Origin: Muraenolepis orangiensis | Lineage: Eukaryota; Chordata; Actinopteri; Gadiformes; Muraenolepididae | Length of the DNA: 64,000 bases | NCBI GenBank assembly: GCA_027704905.1 | Contig: CM051018.1 | Location: 24,761,704 to 24,825,703 of the forward strand | Reading direction: 5' to 3' | Shown: positions 57,072 to 64,000 of the stretch, piece by piece | Layout: every line of letters begins with the position of its first letter | How positions within the stretch are numbered: the first letter of the stretch is position 1 | Translations under genes and position numbers: made by a program | The notes under the pieces: model-generated | Databases searched by the model: none | What the model saw: only the letters and a program-made list of their open reading frames with translations | What the model was told of the DNA's origin: nothing

Positions 57072-59311
57072 TAGGAATTATAACTTTCTAAATGTTATAC
57101 TTGCCGGTTAACAATAGTCGTGGTCAGGGGGCGCCTCCTCCAGGGCAGACACCTCTGCAGACAGCTGGTCACGCCAGGGAGTACCACTTACTTCCTCCAA
57201 ATCATTCTCCCCCTCATCCTCAGGCTCATCCTCCGGGGGCATGATGTCACCAGCCCCCAGGCAGATGTTGTGGAGGATGGCACATGTTGTTATGACCTGA
57301 AAAAACATTGTTCAAAAAAAAGTATACTTCCTGCTAAATAATAATGCCTCCTGTGTGATTAACTGTTATCCAGTATTGTAAAAAGATTCTGTTGAATGAT
57401 TACTTACCTGAGGTACGAAGGTGTGGTTCACCTCCAGCGCTTGCAGGAAGATGGCCCGAAACCTGGTCTTCATCATCCCAAAGGCACGCTCTATAATGGA
57501 GCGTGCCCTGGAATGATGGCCATTGAAGCGCTGGGCAGCCACACCTCGAATGGGCCTCTTGTAGGGAGTGATGAGGGGGAGGGGTTGTTGGAGGCACGGG
57601 TACCCGCCATCTGCAAGTATAAAGTGCCCTGGAGGAGGGTAGACCGACTCCTTGTACAGTGGGCTGTGCCGGAGTACCCTAGCGTCATGCACTGACCCGG
57701 GCCAGCCCACGTATGTGTCGATGAAGCGCCCCTGATGGTCACAAACTACCTGCAGAGTAATGGATGCAAATCATTTCCGATTGACGTAGCGCCGACGTCC
57801 AGGGCCGCCTGGTGGCACGATGCGGACATGGCAGCCGTCAATTGCGCCACCTGCCTTGTTGAAGGCCCTGTGTCTTGCCAGCCCTGCAAACCCACGGCAA
57901 ATAGCCTCCAGGTCTTCCGGCGTCTTTGGCAGATAGATGACAACATCTCGAATGTCCACCACCTCCTCAGTGACCCTATGGACGATGCGGTGGACAGTGG
58001 TGCGAGGCATCGAGAAGACCCTGGAGACCACCCTGTATGATGTCCCACTTGCTAACCAGAAGAGGAACACCAGGGTCTCGATTGTGGCACCCCACCTGTG
58101 TCTCCGTTCCTGGCTTAGCAGCGTCATAAGTACAGCCAGGGCCTCCCTGCTCAGCTGAAAGTCAGGCCGAGTGTCCTCGTCGTTAAAAAAACGGAGGAGC
58201 ACAGGGACATTGACATTGATCCTCGTGTACATTCTTGGCTGTTACGGGAAAGGTGACAACAAATGGTTAGATAAACAGCTACATACTGTGGAGAGCTTAG
58301 ACAGATCAGGCTTAAAGGCTATCTATCTATCATCAGTCTACTCGACCTATTTTAGCTGATCTATAACAAAACTATTTGGTATATTAAAGTGTAATATATG
58401 AAAGTATGGTTAAGGTTTTCTAAATAGTTAACTTACATTAGCCATATAAACTACGTTAACTAACTTGTCTAAATTGTTGCTTTGTTAACTTTTTCACTTT
58501 AATGTTCGCTTTACACCACTTTACCAAGATTAACAAATCTTTATTTACCTGCCCATGGTTCTCTCTTTGCCGAAATAACAACAAACGTCGACGCCGGCGG
58601 TGAAACTCCAGCTCAAATTACATCAACATAAACAGAGTACAAATAACTACAAATAATAACAATAATTTAATTTGATATCTATCTCAATTAAAGACATTAT
58701 GTGAAAGAACACTTACCACCAACATCTGCCCAGATGAACTTGTAATCTGCGTCCACCAGGGCCATCATCACCACAGAGTAGAATCCCTTGTAGTTGTAGT
58801 AGGTTGATCCTGAAGAGTTAGGGCATCTGCAGGCAACATGTTTGCCGTCAAGGGCACCGCAACAGTGAAGGAAGTTCCACTTTGTCCTGAACTGGTTTGC
58901 AATCTCACGCCAGGCTTCAGGAGTGCTTGGAGGGGTCATCACTTCGTCCAGATACTCGTCAACGATCGCCTGGTACACTTCACGGATGAGGACGGAGATT
59001 GTGTTGGATGGAACACGCCACCCAAACTTCATGTCGGCATACTTGGATCCAGAGGCCAAATGTCGCAGTGTCACCGCCAGTTTCAGGCCAGGTTCGAGGG
59101 GCTCTCGGTAGAAGGTGCTGCTTCGTCAATCTGCCTCTGACACGCTCAAGGATCTCATCAAACATTTCAGGTGGCATGCGCATGAAGTTCGTGAAGGAAC
59201 TGGGGTCCTCCCGGCAAAGCTCAACAATGAGTGTCGTACAGTCCAAACTCTTGGCGCCTCAAGATCCATGATTTAGTCCAGCACTGTCGTCTTCGTCGGG
59301 GTCTTCTTCTC
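57072..59311. repeat. Tandem duplication, unit B (uninterrupted)
   Basis: Complete copy carrying, on minus, gene i (partial) then gene ii. The junction with unit A at 57060-57072 shows gtcttcttctcggggtcttcttt, i.e. microhomology of gtcttctt. The right flank past 59311 is unique and holds the true gene i start. Confidence 0.93.
57108..58611 (-). pseudogene. HARBI1-like transposase (gene ii), copy B, one premature TGA
   Basis: Putative leader exon 58549-58611 ends E-N-H-G-Q at a gtaaat donor. Exon 2 (57408-58238) starts P-R-M-Y-T-R-I-N-V and exon 3 (57108-57296) starts V-I-T-T-C-A-I-L-H-N-I; phases agree. DDE_Tnp_4 hallmarks: G-A-I-D-G-C-H-V-R-I, F-I-L-A-D-G-G-Y-P and R-A-R-S-I-I-E-R-A-F-G. 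The acidic tail (P-P-E-D-E-P-E-D-E-G-E-N-D) is well kept. The only lesion I see is a TGA at 57771-57773 after Y-V-N-R-K, between the first and second catalytic Asp, in the same place as copy A. The frame continues F-A-S-I-T-L-Q-V-V-C-D-H. Truncation at this TGA would remove two catalytic residues. Confidence 0.85.
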
Positions 59312-59421
59312 TGCAGACGAGGTCCCTCGATGTGCTCAGGTATGTTCAGGTTCAGTACATCTACTTCATGCTGGGCTATGGCAAGCATATATACCCTCCT
59401 TAGTCTTTCTAGATCCTCCAT
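58717..59421 (-). pseudogene. Second HARBI-like transposase (gene i), copy B, with start codon
   Basis: The ATG at 59421 opens M-E-D-L-E-R-L-R-R-V-Y-M-L-A, followed by a basic run (R-R-R-P-R-R-R-R-Q) and C-W-T-K-S-W-I-L-R-R-Q-E-F-G-L-Y-D, typical of HARBI1-like proteins. A 2-base deletion relative to copy A after Y-D and the shared frameshift at T-K-Q destroy the frame; G-A-L-D-G-K-H and Y-Y-N-Y-K-G-F follow. It ends at a gtaagtg donor in phase 1 with no matching downstream exon, so the element lost its C-terminal half. Confidence 0.8.
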
Positions 59422-59478
59422 GACGGGTGTACTCTACGGTAGCCCAACATCAACTGAACCCTGCTTTAAAAGCATCGG

Positions 59479-59489
59479 TTTATATACCC
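59479..59489 (-). promoter_or_regulatory. TATA box of gene i
   Basis: gggtatataaa on minus, about 60 bp upstream of the ATG at 59421, at the outer side of the Harbinger unit. The position fits a Pol II core promoter. Confidence 0.5.
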
Positions 59490-60324
59490 ACATGCATGGA
59501 CGTTCGGGAAATGCTCAATTGACGCTCATTGGACGCCATATGACGTTCGTTTGACGTTATTCACACTCTGCGTGCACTAGGGGTCCGTTCAGTGGTCGTT
59601 GACGGGTCGCCAGTGAGTCGTTCACTGCAAAGCAAAGATTGAACGCTGGTCTCCATTAGAACTTTTGTGTACTTTATTTTCGGACCAGCGTTCTCCGCCG
59701 ATTACCAGCGTTCACCAGTGTTCACACAACGCTCTTCTGGGGCTGTACCAGCGACCACTGACGATTACCAACGTTTCCTCAAACGTTCATAGACCACTGA
59801 CCAGAACGTTATGGTGTGACGGCACCATCAGGATAGAATCAGTATAGCTAGACGTGAAATCTTCAGAGTGAACACAGAGGAGACTGAACCAGTTGAAAGG
59901 TCACTGGATATGTTAAGTGGAGATGAATCACGTTCAGCTGGTAATTCAGACATTGCTGTAAAGTTACATAGTGCATTTCCAAACTCTGGATCCTCAAACT
60001 GTAGTTAGAAATCACTTTCAAGTATCTCTAAGTTCATCAATCAGTTGGGCCACAGATCCTGGTACTTCAGGAAGCTGGATTAGCCGGGGTTGTTTGGAGG
60101 GGACAACTACCCTAAGTAACAAAGCCTAAAGAAAGTAAAAAAGAGCAATAGTTAACCCTGGTTAGAAAACACCTGTAACATAGGGCTGAGTGGTATTTTC
60201 ACTTGGTAAATCACTAATGCAATAAATTATTAATAAAAAATGTTTCAATCAAATAATAGTTTCAGCACCACTATAATTTAATACTTTCAATTTGGCACAA
60301 GACAACATACCATTTTGAGTTTCT
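59490..60324. other. Harbinger subterminal region and unassigned sequence
   Basis: 59500-59820 is dense in gcgttc, acgttc and gttcac words in both orientations, as in subterminal regions of Harbinger-type elements. No clear terminal inverted repeat is found. 59830-60324 shows nothing recognised. Confidence 0.4.
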
Positions 60325-60647
60325 TTAATGGAGAAGGAATGTCCTTGTGGTCACTATCACCTTTCCACCAACTGAGTATGCTTGTAGTGGGTGGTAATCC
60401 GTCAGCACATCTGGATCCAGGATGACAATTTCTGCACAGTTGCCTTCAACAAGCTCATAAGACCTGAAATGTTCAATGTACCAGGAAGAGTCTTTTACAC
60501 ATGAATGTCACTTCCTCTGCATTGACAAGAATAGTCACAATCTTGTGGAATTCTGGGAGGCCACTGCACTTCCCAGAAGATAAAATCATGCCCTCCGCAT
60601 ACTGTGTTCCATGCAGGTGAATCGATTTAGAGAGACACTGTCTAGAT

Positions 60648-63473
60648 CAGGGGTGTCAAACTCATTTCGCATCGTGGGCCACATACGGCCTAGGGAGATG
60701 TCAAGTGGGCCGGACCATTAAAATTATACCATACTCTGCTATAAATAACCAAAATATCATGTCTTTCCTTTGTTTTGGTGTAAAGAAGCACAAGAACATT
60801 AGGAAAATATTGAAATTTAATGAACTATCCTTTTACAAAACATTTCATGAAACACCTCATATTTCCTTAGACAAATGTGCAATTTACTTTTATCATTCAC
60901 AAATATGCATTGCAACTGATCCCACTGATTGTACAAAGGCACAAAACTTTAATTGGTACTGAAAAATATAGTAATGCACTTTAAGATTAAATGAGACTTT
61001 TAAAGAAAGGAATTTTTAAACCACTTACACATACGCATATAAAATCTAAATGTAATCCCTGCGTACACCTTACAAACTAAGGAGAGTGATTTTAAATGTG
61101 TAATGAAGAAAGTGTTCGCCTGTCCTGTAAATCTGTAAACTTCATACATGAAACATACATACACATACAATACATACTGAAAATGTATGGAGTTGTATGA
61201 ACAGTAGAATTCCATCACACAACTTTTGTTTTGAAGCTGCTGACTAACATTAAAGTGCACATTTTTTAAATCACCACAGTAAGGATTCATCTTCACAGAG
61301 CTGTATTCTTTCAATGCAAACAGTATCTAAGGCAGCATTTTAAAGGTGTTAGTCTAGTCTGGACTTGTATTTTTTCCTGAAACTTGGCATCTTTTGGCCT
61401 GTACAAGTGCATCAACACCAGGTGTCATGTCCTGACTAGCTGTCACTTTCAGAATGTCATTTAAGTGTTTGTTTGTGAGCCTTGAACGCATTTTTGTTTT
61501 ATTGATATTCATCACTGAGAAAATTTGTTCACAAAGGTAGGTTGTCCCAAACATGCACAAAATTTTAGCAGCCAGGGCTGTTAATTTGGGGTACCCTGGT
61601 AGTAGATACTGATAAAATCTGTCCAGACCTACAGAGGCAAATTTGCCCTTCAAATCTGCATCACACTGCAAATCAATTATCTCTAGCTGAATTTCGACCG
61701 GCAGATCAGAAGCTTTAACTGTGAAAGGTGAGCGAAAAACTGAAAATTCTGTCTCAAGTTCACCAAATACCTGAAAACGTTTCTCAAACTCCCGCAGTAG
61801 TCCTGCAATTTTGTCTTTGTACAGTTTCATGTCCGCATCAGGTCTGGTCACACACACATCTCTCAGACAGGGGAAATGAGCAGGGTTGCCATTTGCCAGT
61901 TGCATCTCCCACAAAGTCAGCTTCAACTTAAATGCATGTATGTTGTCAGAAAACTGTGTGACAACTTTTTTGCGGCCTTGCAACATTTTGTTCAGATTGT
62001 TCAAGTGTTCAGTAATATCAACCAAGAATGCAAGGTCCCGTAGCCATTCCTGAGATTGTAATTCCAACACCGGTTTTCCTTTTTTCTCCATGAACTGTCT
62101 GATTTCCTCTCGTAGATCAAAGAAATGCCTCAGCACAGCGCCTCGGCTTAACCATCTCACTTCAGTGTGGTATGGCAGGCTGTGGGTAATGTTGCTGTCG
62201 CTGAGAAGTTTGTCAAACTGACGATGGTTCAGACCTCTGGACCGGATGAAATTTACAGTGCGAACAACCACCTCCATGACGTGGTCCATTTTCAGCGACT
62301 TGCAACACAATGCCTCCTGGTGCAAAATACAGTGAAATGTCCAGAAACGATCTCCTCCATTAAGGGCTTGTACTTTGTCTTTGAACTTTGTCGCGACACC
62401 TGCTTTCTTTCCGACCATGGATGGCGCGCCGTCTGTAGCCAGGCTGACAGCGCGGGACCAGTCCACTCCAACTCTGTCCAATGCAGCAACGACAGAGCCG
62501 AAAATGTCCTCGGCTGTTGTGGTGTCCATCATTGGCACCAACTCAAGAAACTCTTCAGTAACAGTCAATGTCTCATCAACTCCTCGAATAAATATGGCCA
62601 GTTGGGCCACGTCTGTGATGTCAGTGCTCTCGTCAATTGCCACGGAAAATGCAATAAATGACTTGACTCTCTGTTTCAATTGACTGTCTAAATCTGCCGA
62701 TAGTTCCGAAATCCTCTCTGCTATAGTATTCCTCGTCAGGCTAATATTGGCAAAAGCTTGTCGCTTCTCGGGACATACAAGTTCAGCCGCCTTCATCATG
62801 CATCGTTTAACAAAGTCACCGTCGGAATACGGCTTCGATGCTAATGCTATTTCGCTAGCAATTAGGTAGCTGGCTTTTACCGCTGCTTCACTGACTTCTC
62901 GGCTCTGGATGAAAGTTGACTGCTGTTTCCTCAGACCCGCCAGCAATTCGTTAATCTTATCTCTTCTCAGTTGTCCTTGCAAGCCGTCATGTTTTTCGCT
63001 GTGATGAGTCTCGTAGTGGCGTCGAATATTATATTCCTTCAATACCGAAACTTGTTGCAAACACACCAAGCACAAAGGTTTTCCGTGCATCTCTGTAAAT
63101 AAAAAGGACGTGGTCCATTTTTCTTTGAAACTTCTACACTCCTTATCTACTTTTCTCCGTTTGGATAACGACATTTTGGCTAATGAGGGTGTAGCGGAGA
63201 GGTAGAGACCAAGGTATTAACAACGTCGTAACAAGCAGCAGATGGCGCATTGATACCGTCTGCTGTTTTCAGTCTGTCTCAGTGATGCGGCTTGTCTTCT
63301 ACTCTGATGGAAAGAGTGCGCCCCTTAGCGGATAATCCATGAATTGCAGCGAATTAAAAATATTAATTCCATGTCTTTTATGCATTTTTTCCACTTTCAA
63401 ATTATCCTGCGGGCCTGATCGAACCTCCTTGGGGGCCGGTTCCGGCCCGCGGGCCGTATGTTTGACACCCCTG
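60648..63473 (-). mobile_element. Complete hAT transposon
   Basis: 2826 bp with terminal inverted repeats caggggtgtcaaac at both ends (14 bp perfect) and an exact 8-bp target duplication gtctagat (60640-60647 and 63474-63481). It carries one intact transposase gene on minus. Subterminal gggccgga and ccggcccgcgggcc words lie near the ends. The intact duplication and ORF argue for a recent, possibly active copy. Confidence 0.95.
61354..63174 (-). CDS. hAT transposase, 606 residues (GTF2IRD2/ZBED-like)
   Basis: Single-exon frame from M-S-L-S-K-R-R-K-V-D. Residues 30-62 form a BED/TTF-like zinc finger (P-L-C-L-V-C ... H-Y-E-T-H-H). The catalytic core includes A-I-D-E-S-T-D-I-T-D (about 180), V-S-L-A-T-D-G-A-P-S-M-V-G (about 246), H-C-I-L-H-Q-E-A-L-C (about 277) and S-L-P-Y-H-T-E-V-R-W-L-S-R-G (about 325), all standard for the charlie-type hAT group. 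The C-terminal dimerisation region has Y-L-C-E-Q-I-F-S-V-M-N (about 550) and R-L-T-N-K-H-L. Length is normal for the group and no lesion is seen. The host gene GTF2IRD2 of mammals contains a domesticated relative; here the flanking inverted repeats show an element, not a host gene. Confidence 0.95.
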   Translation of the reverse strand: MSLSKRRKVDKECRSFKEKWTTSFLFTEMHGKPLCLVCLQQVSVLKEYNIRRHYETHHSEKHDGLQGQLRRDKINELLAGLRKQQSTFIQSREVSEAAVKASYLIASEIALASKPYSDGDFVKRCMMKAAELVCPEKRQAFANISLTRNTIAERISELSADLDSQLKQRVKSFIAFSVAIDESTDITDVAQLAIFIRGVDETLTVTEEFLELVPMMDTTTAEDIFGSVVAALDRVGVDWSRAVSLATDGAPSMVGKKAGVATKFKDKVQALNGGDRFWTFHCILHQEALCCKSLKMDHVMEVVVRTVNFIRSRGLNHRQFDKLLSDSNITHSLPYHTEVRWLSRGAVLRHFFDLREEIRQFMEKKGKPVLELQSQEWLRDLAFLVDITEHLNNLNKMLQGRKKVVTQFSDNIHAFKLKLTLWEMQLANGNPAHFPCLRDVCVTRPDADMKLYKDKIAGLLREFEKRFQVFGELETEFSVFRSPFTVKASDLPVEIQLEIIDLQCDADLKGKFASVGLDRFYQYLLPGYPKLTALAAKILCMFGTTYLCEQIFSVMNINKTKMRSRLTNKHLNDILKVTASQDMTPGVDALVQAKRCQVSGKNTSPD

Positions 63474-63660
63474 GTCTAGATGTTGCTACTTCTTTTGTAT
63501 TTCACACTTAAGTGATGGATCTATTTCAGAAGTTGTCAAGGCAAGTTTTGGCTTGAAAAGGTTCCGACTGTCCAGATGGTATGCCATCATTTGTTGGTGT
63601 TTGGAGGAAAGAGTGAGCAGCACATTTTTCCAGTTGTGAGTGTCACCTTTTTAAAGAAGC

Positions 63661-63696
63661 TATGTTTAGCTTCGAACCTCATTGTCCACAAATCCA
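63661..63696. other. Short unassigned joint
   Basis: Links the degenerate ORF family to the terminal LTR; nothing recognised. Confidence 0.4.
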
Positions 63697-64000
63697 CTAA
63701 ATGTCACAAGTGTGTGGTTAGGTGGGACCCAGAACGCAGACGGAGACCAGAGAGGGGAGAACGGGGGTTTTATTTGGCACAGAACACAAGCGTATGTAAC
63801 TTCAACGACGATGGATCTGGTCCCGGGAGGTCGAGGTGCGTCGTACCGACAGGTAGTAGGCGAACGGATCGTTGGGGACAGGCGATGGTCAGGTTACCGG
63901 GAGGTCGAGGGGCGTCGTACCGACAGGTAGATGACGGGCGGGACTCTGGGACCGACGAGGGGCTGATACAGCAGACGGGCGGGCTATCTGTCCGATAGTC
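63697..64000 (-). repeat. LTR of the chromovirus family, cut by window edge
   Basis: tgtcacaagtgtgtggttag and gggacccagaacgcagacgg correspond in reverse to the LTR end at 36855-36897 (ccgttctgggtcc ... tgaca). A ttttattt polyadenylation word lies at 63767-63774. ctatctgtccgatagtc at the window end also occurs, with one change, in the LTR at 55455-55471. Tandem aggtcgaggtgcgtcgtacc copies enlarge it. Confidence 0.6.

Larger units (their letters stand above)
60325..63660 (-). pseudogene. Degenerate teleost ORF family, split by the hAT element
   Basis: On minus, upstream of the insertion: W-K-N-V-L-L-T-L-S-S-K-H-Q-Q and L-A-L-T-T-S-E-I-D. Downstream: H-L-H-G-T-Q-Y-A-E-G-M-I-L-S-S-G, L-P-E-F-H-K-I-V-T-I-L-V, then one base shifted S-W-Y-I-E-H-F-R-S-Y-E-L, L-D-P-D-V-L-T-D-Y-H-P-L-Q-A-Y and V-G-G-K-V-I-V-T, stop at 60325. 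I recall this pattern (G-T-x-Y-x-x-G-M-I, G-L-P-E-F, W-Y-x-E-H-x-x-x-Y-E-L, P-L-x-A-Y-x-V-G-G) from a high-copy uncharacterised ORF family in teleosts, but I do not know its function. A stop, a frameshift and the 2.8-kb hAT insertion disable it. Confidence 0.55.

Overview
The window looks like a piece of a teleost fish chromosome. It carries exons of a vertebrate glycine receptor alpha subunit on the minus strand (1-8579), and almost everything else is repeats and transposable elements of kinds typical of ray-finned fish. Base composition, intron-containing genes and the many long simple repeats exclude a bacterial or viral origin. The only host protein-coding gene I can support is the glycine receptor; exon sizes, phases and splice sites agree exactly, and residues favour the alpha-3 paralogue (glra3). 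Its exon 1 and everything after the start of exon 6 are not seen.

1-8.6 kb: glra3-like exons 6 (cut by the window edge), 5, 4, 3 and 2, separated by introns holding a minisatellite, SINE and LINE ends, an hAT relic and poly-C/poly-G tracts. 8.6-34.5 kb: a tandem-repeat-rich stretch (units of 5, 10, 20, 22, 25, 26, 30, 48 and 83 bp, long TG, GAA, CTA and GGTGGA arrays) with LINE 3' ends, tRNA-derived SINEs, a THAP-bearing TTAA-type transposon (23.0-24.4 kb) and a decayed Tc1-like element (28.8-30.6 kb). 35.0-40.5 kb: a second copy of the TTAA transposon, into which a Ty3/gypsy chromovirus fragment and then a complete L2-type LINE with an uninterrupted endonuclease-reverse transcriptase ORF have inserted. 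41-48.4 kb: further LINE, hAT and THAP fragments and minisatellites.

48.4-59.3 kb is the structural centrepiece: a tandem duplication of a roughly 2.25 kb Harbinger-type unit. The right copy is uninterrupted; the left copy carries three later insertions, each with target-site duplications that can be read directly against the empty site in the right copy: a gypsy element with identical LTRs, an intron-containing Tc1/mariner-type element with an apparently intact transposase, and a pogo-like element that itself holds a solo LTR. 60.3-63.7 kb: an intact hAT element (606-residue transposase, 8-bp target duplication) splits an older degenerate coding relic. The last 300 bp are another LTR of the chromovirus family.

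I see no operon, CRISPR array or other recognisable new multi-gene system. The most interesting content is the layered transposon history and three apparently complete transposition genes (L2, hAT, Tc1-like). Long ORFs inside tandem repeats are not treated as genes.
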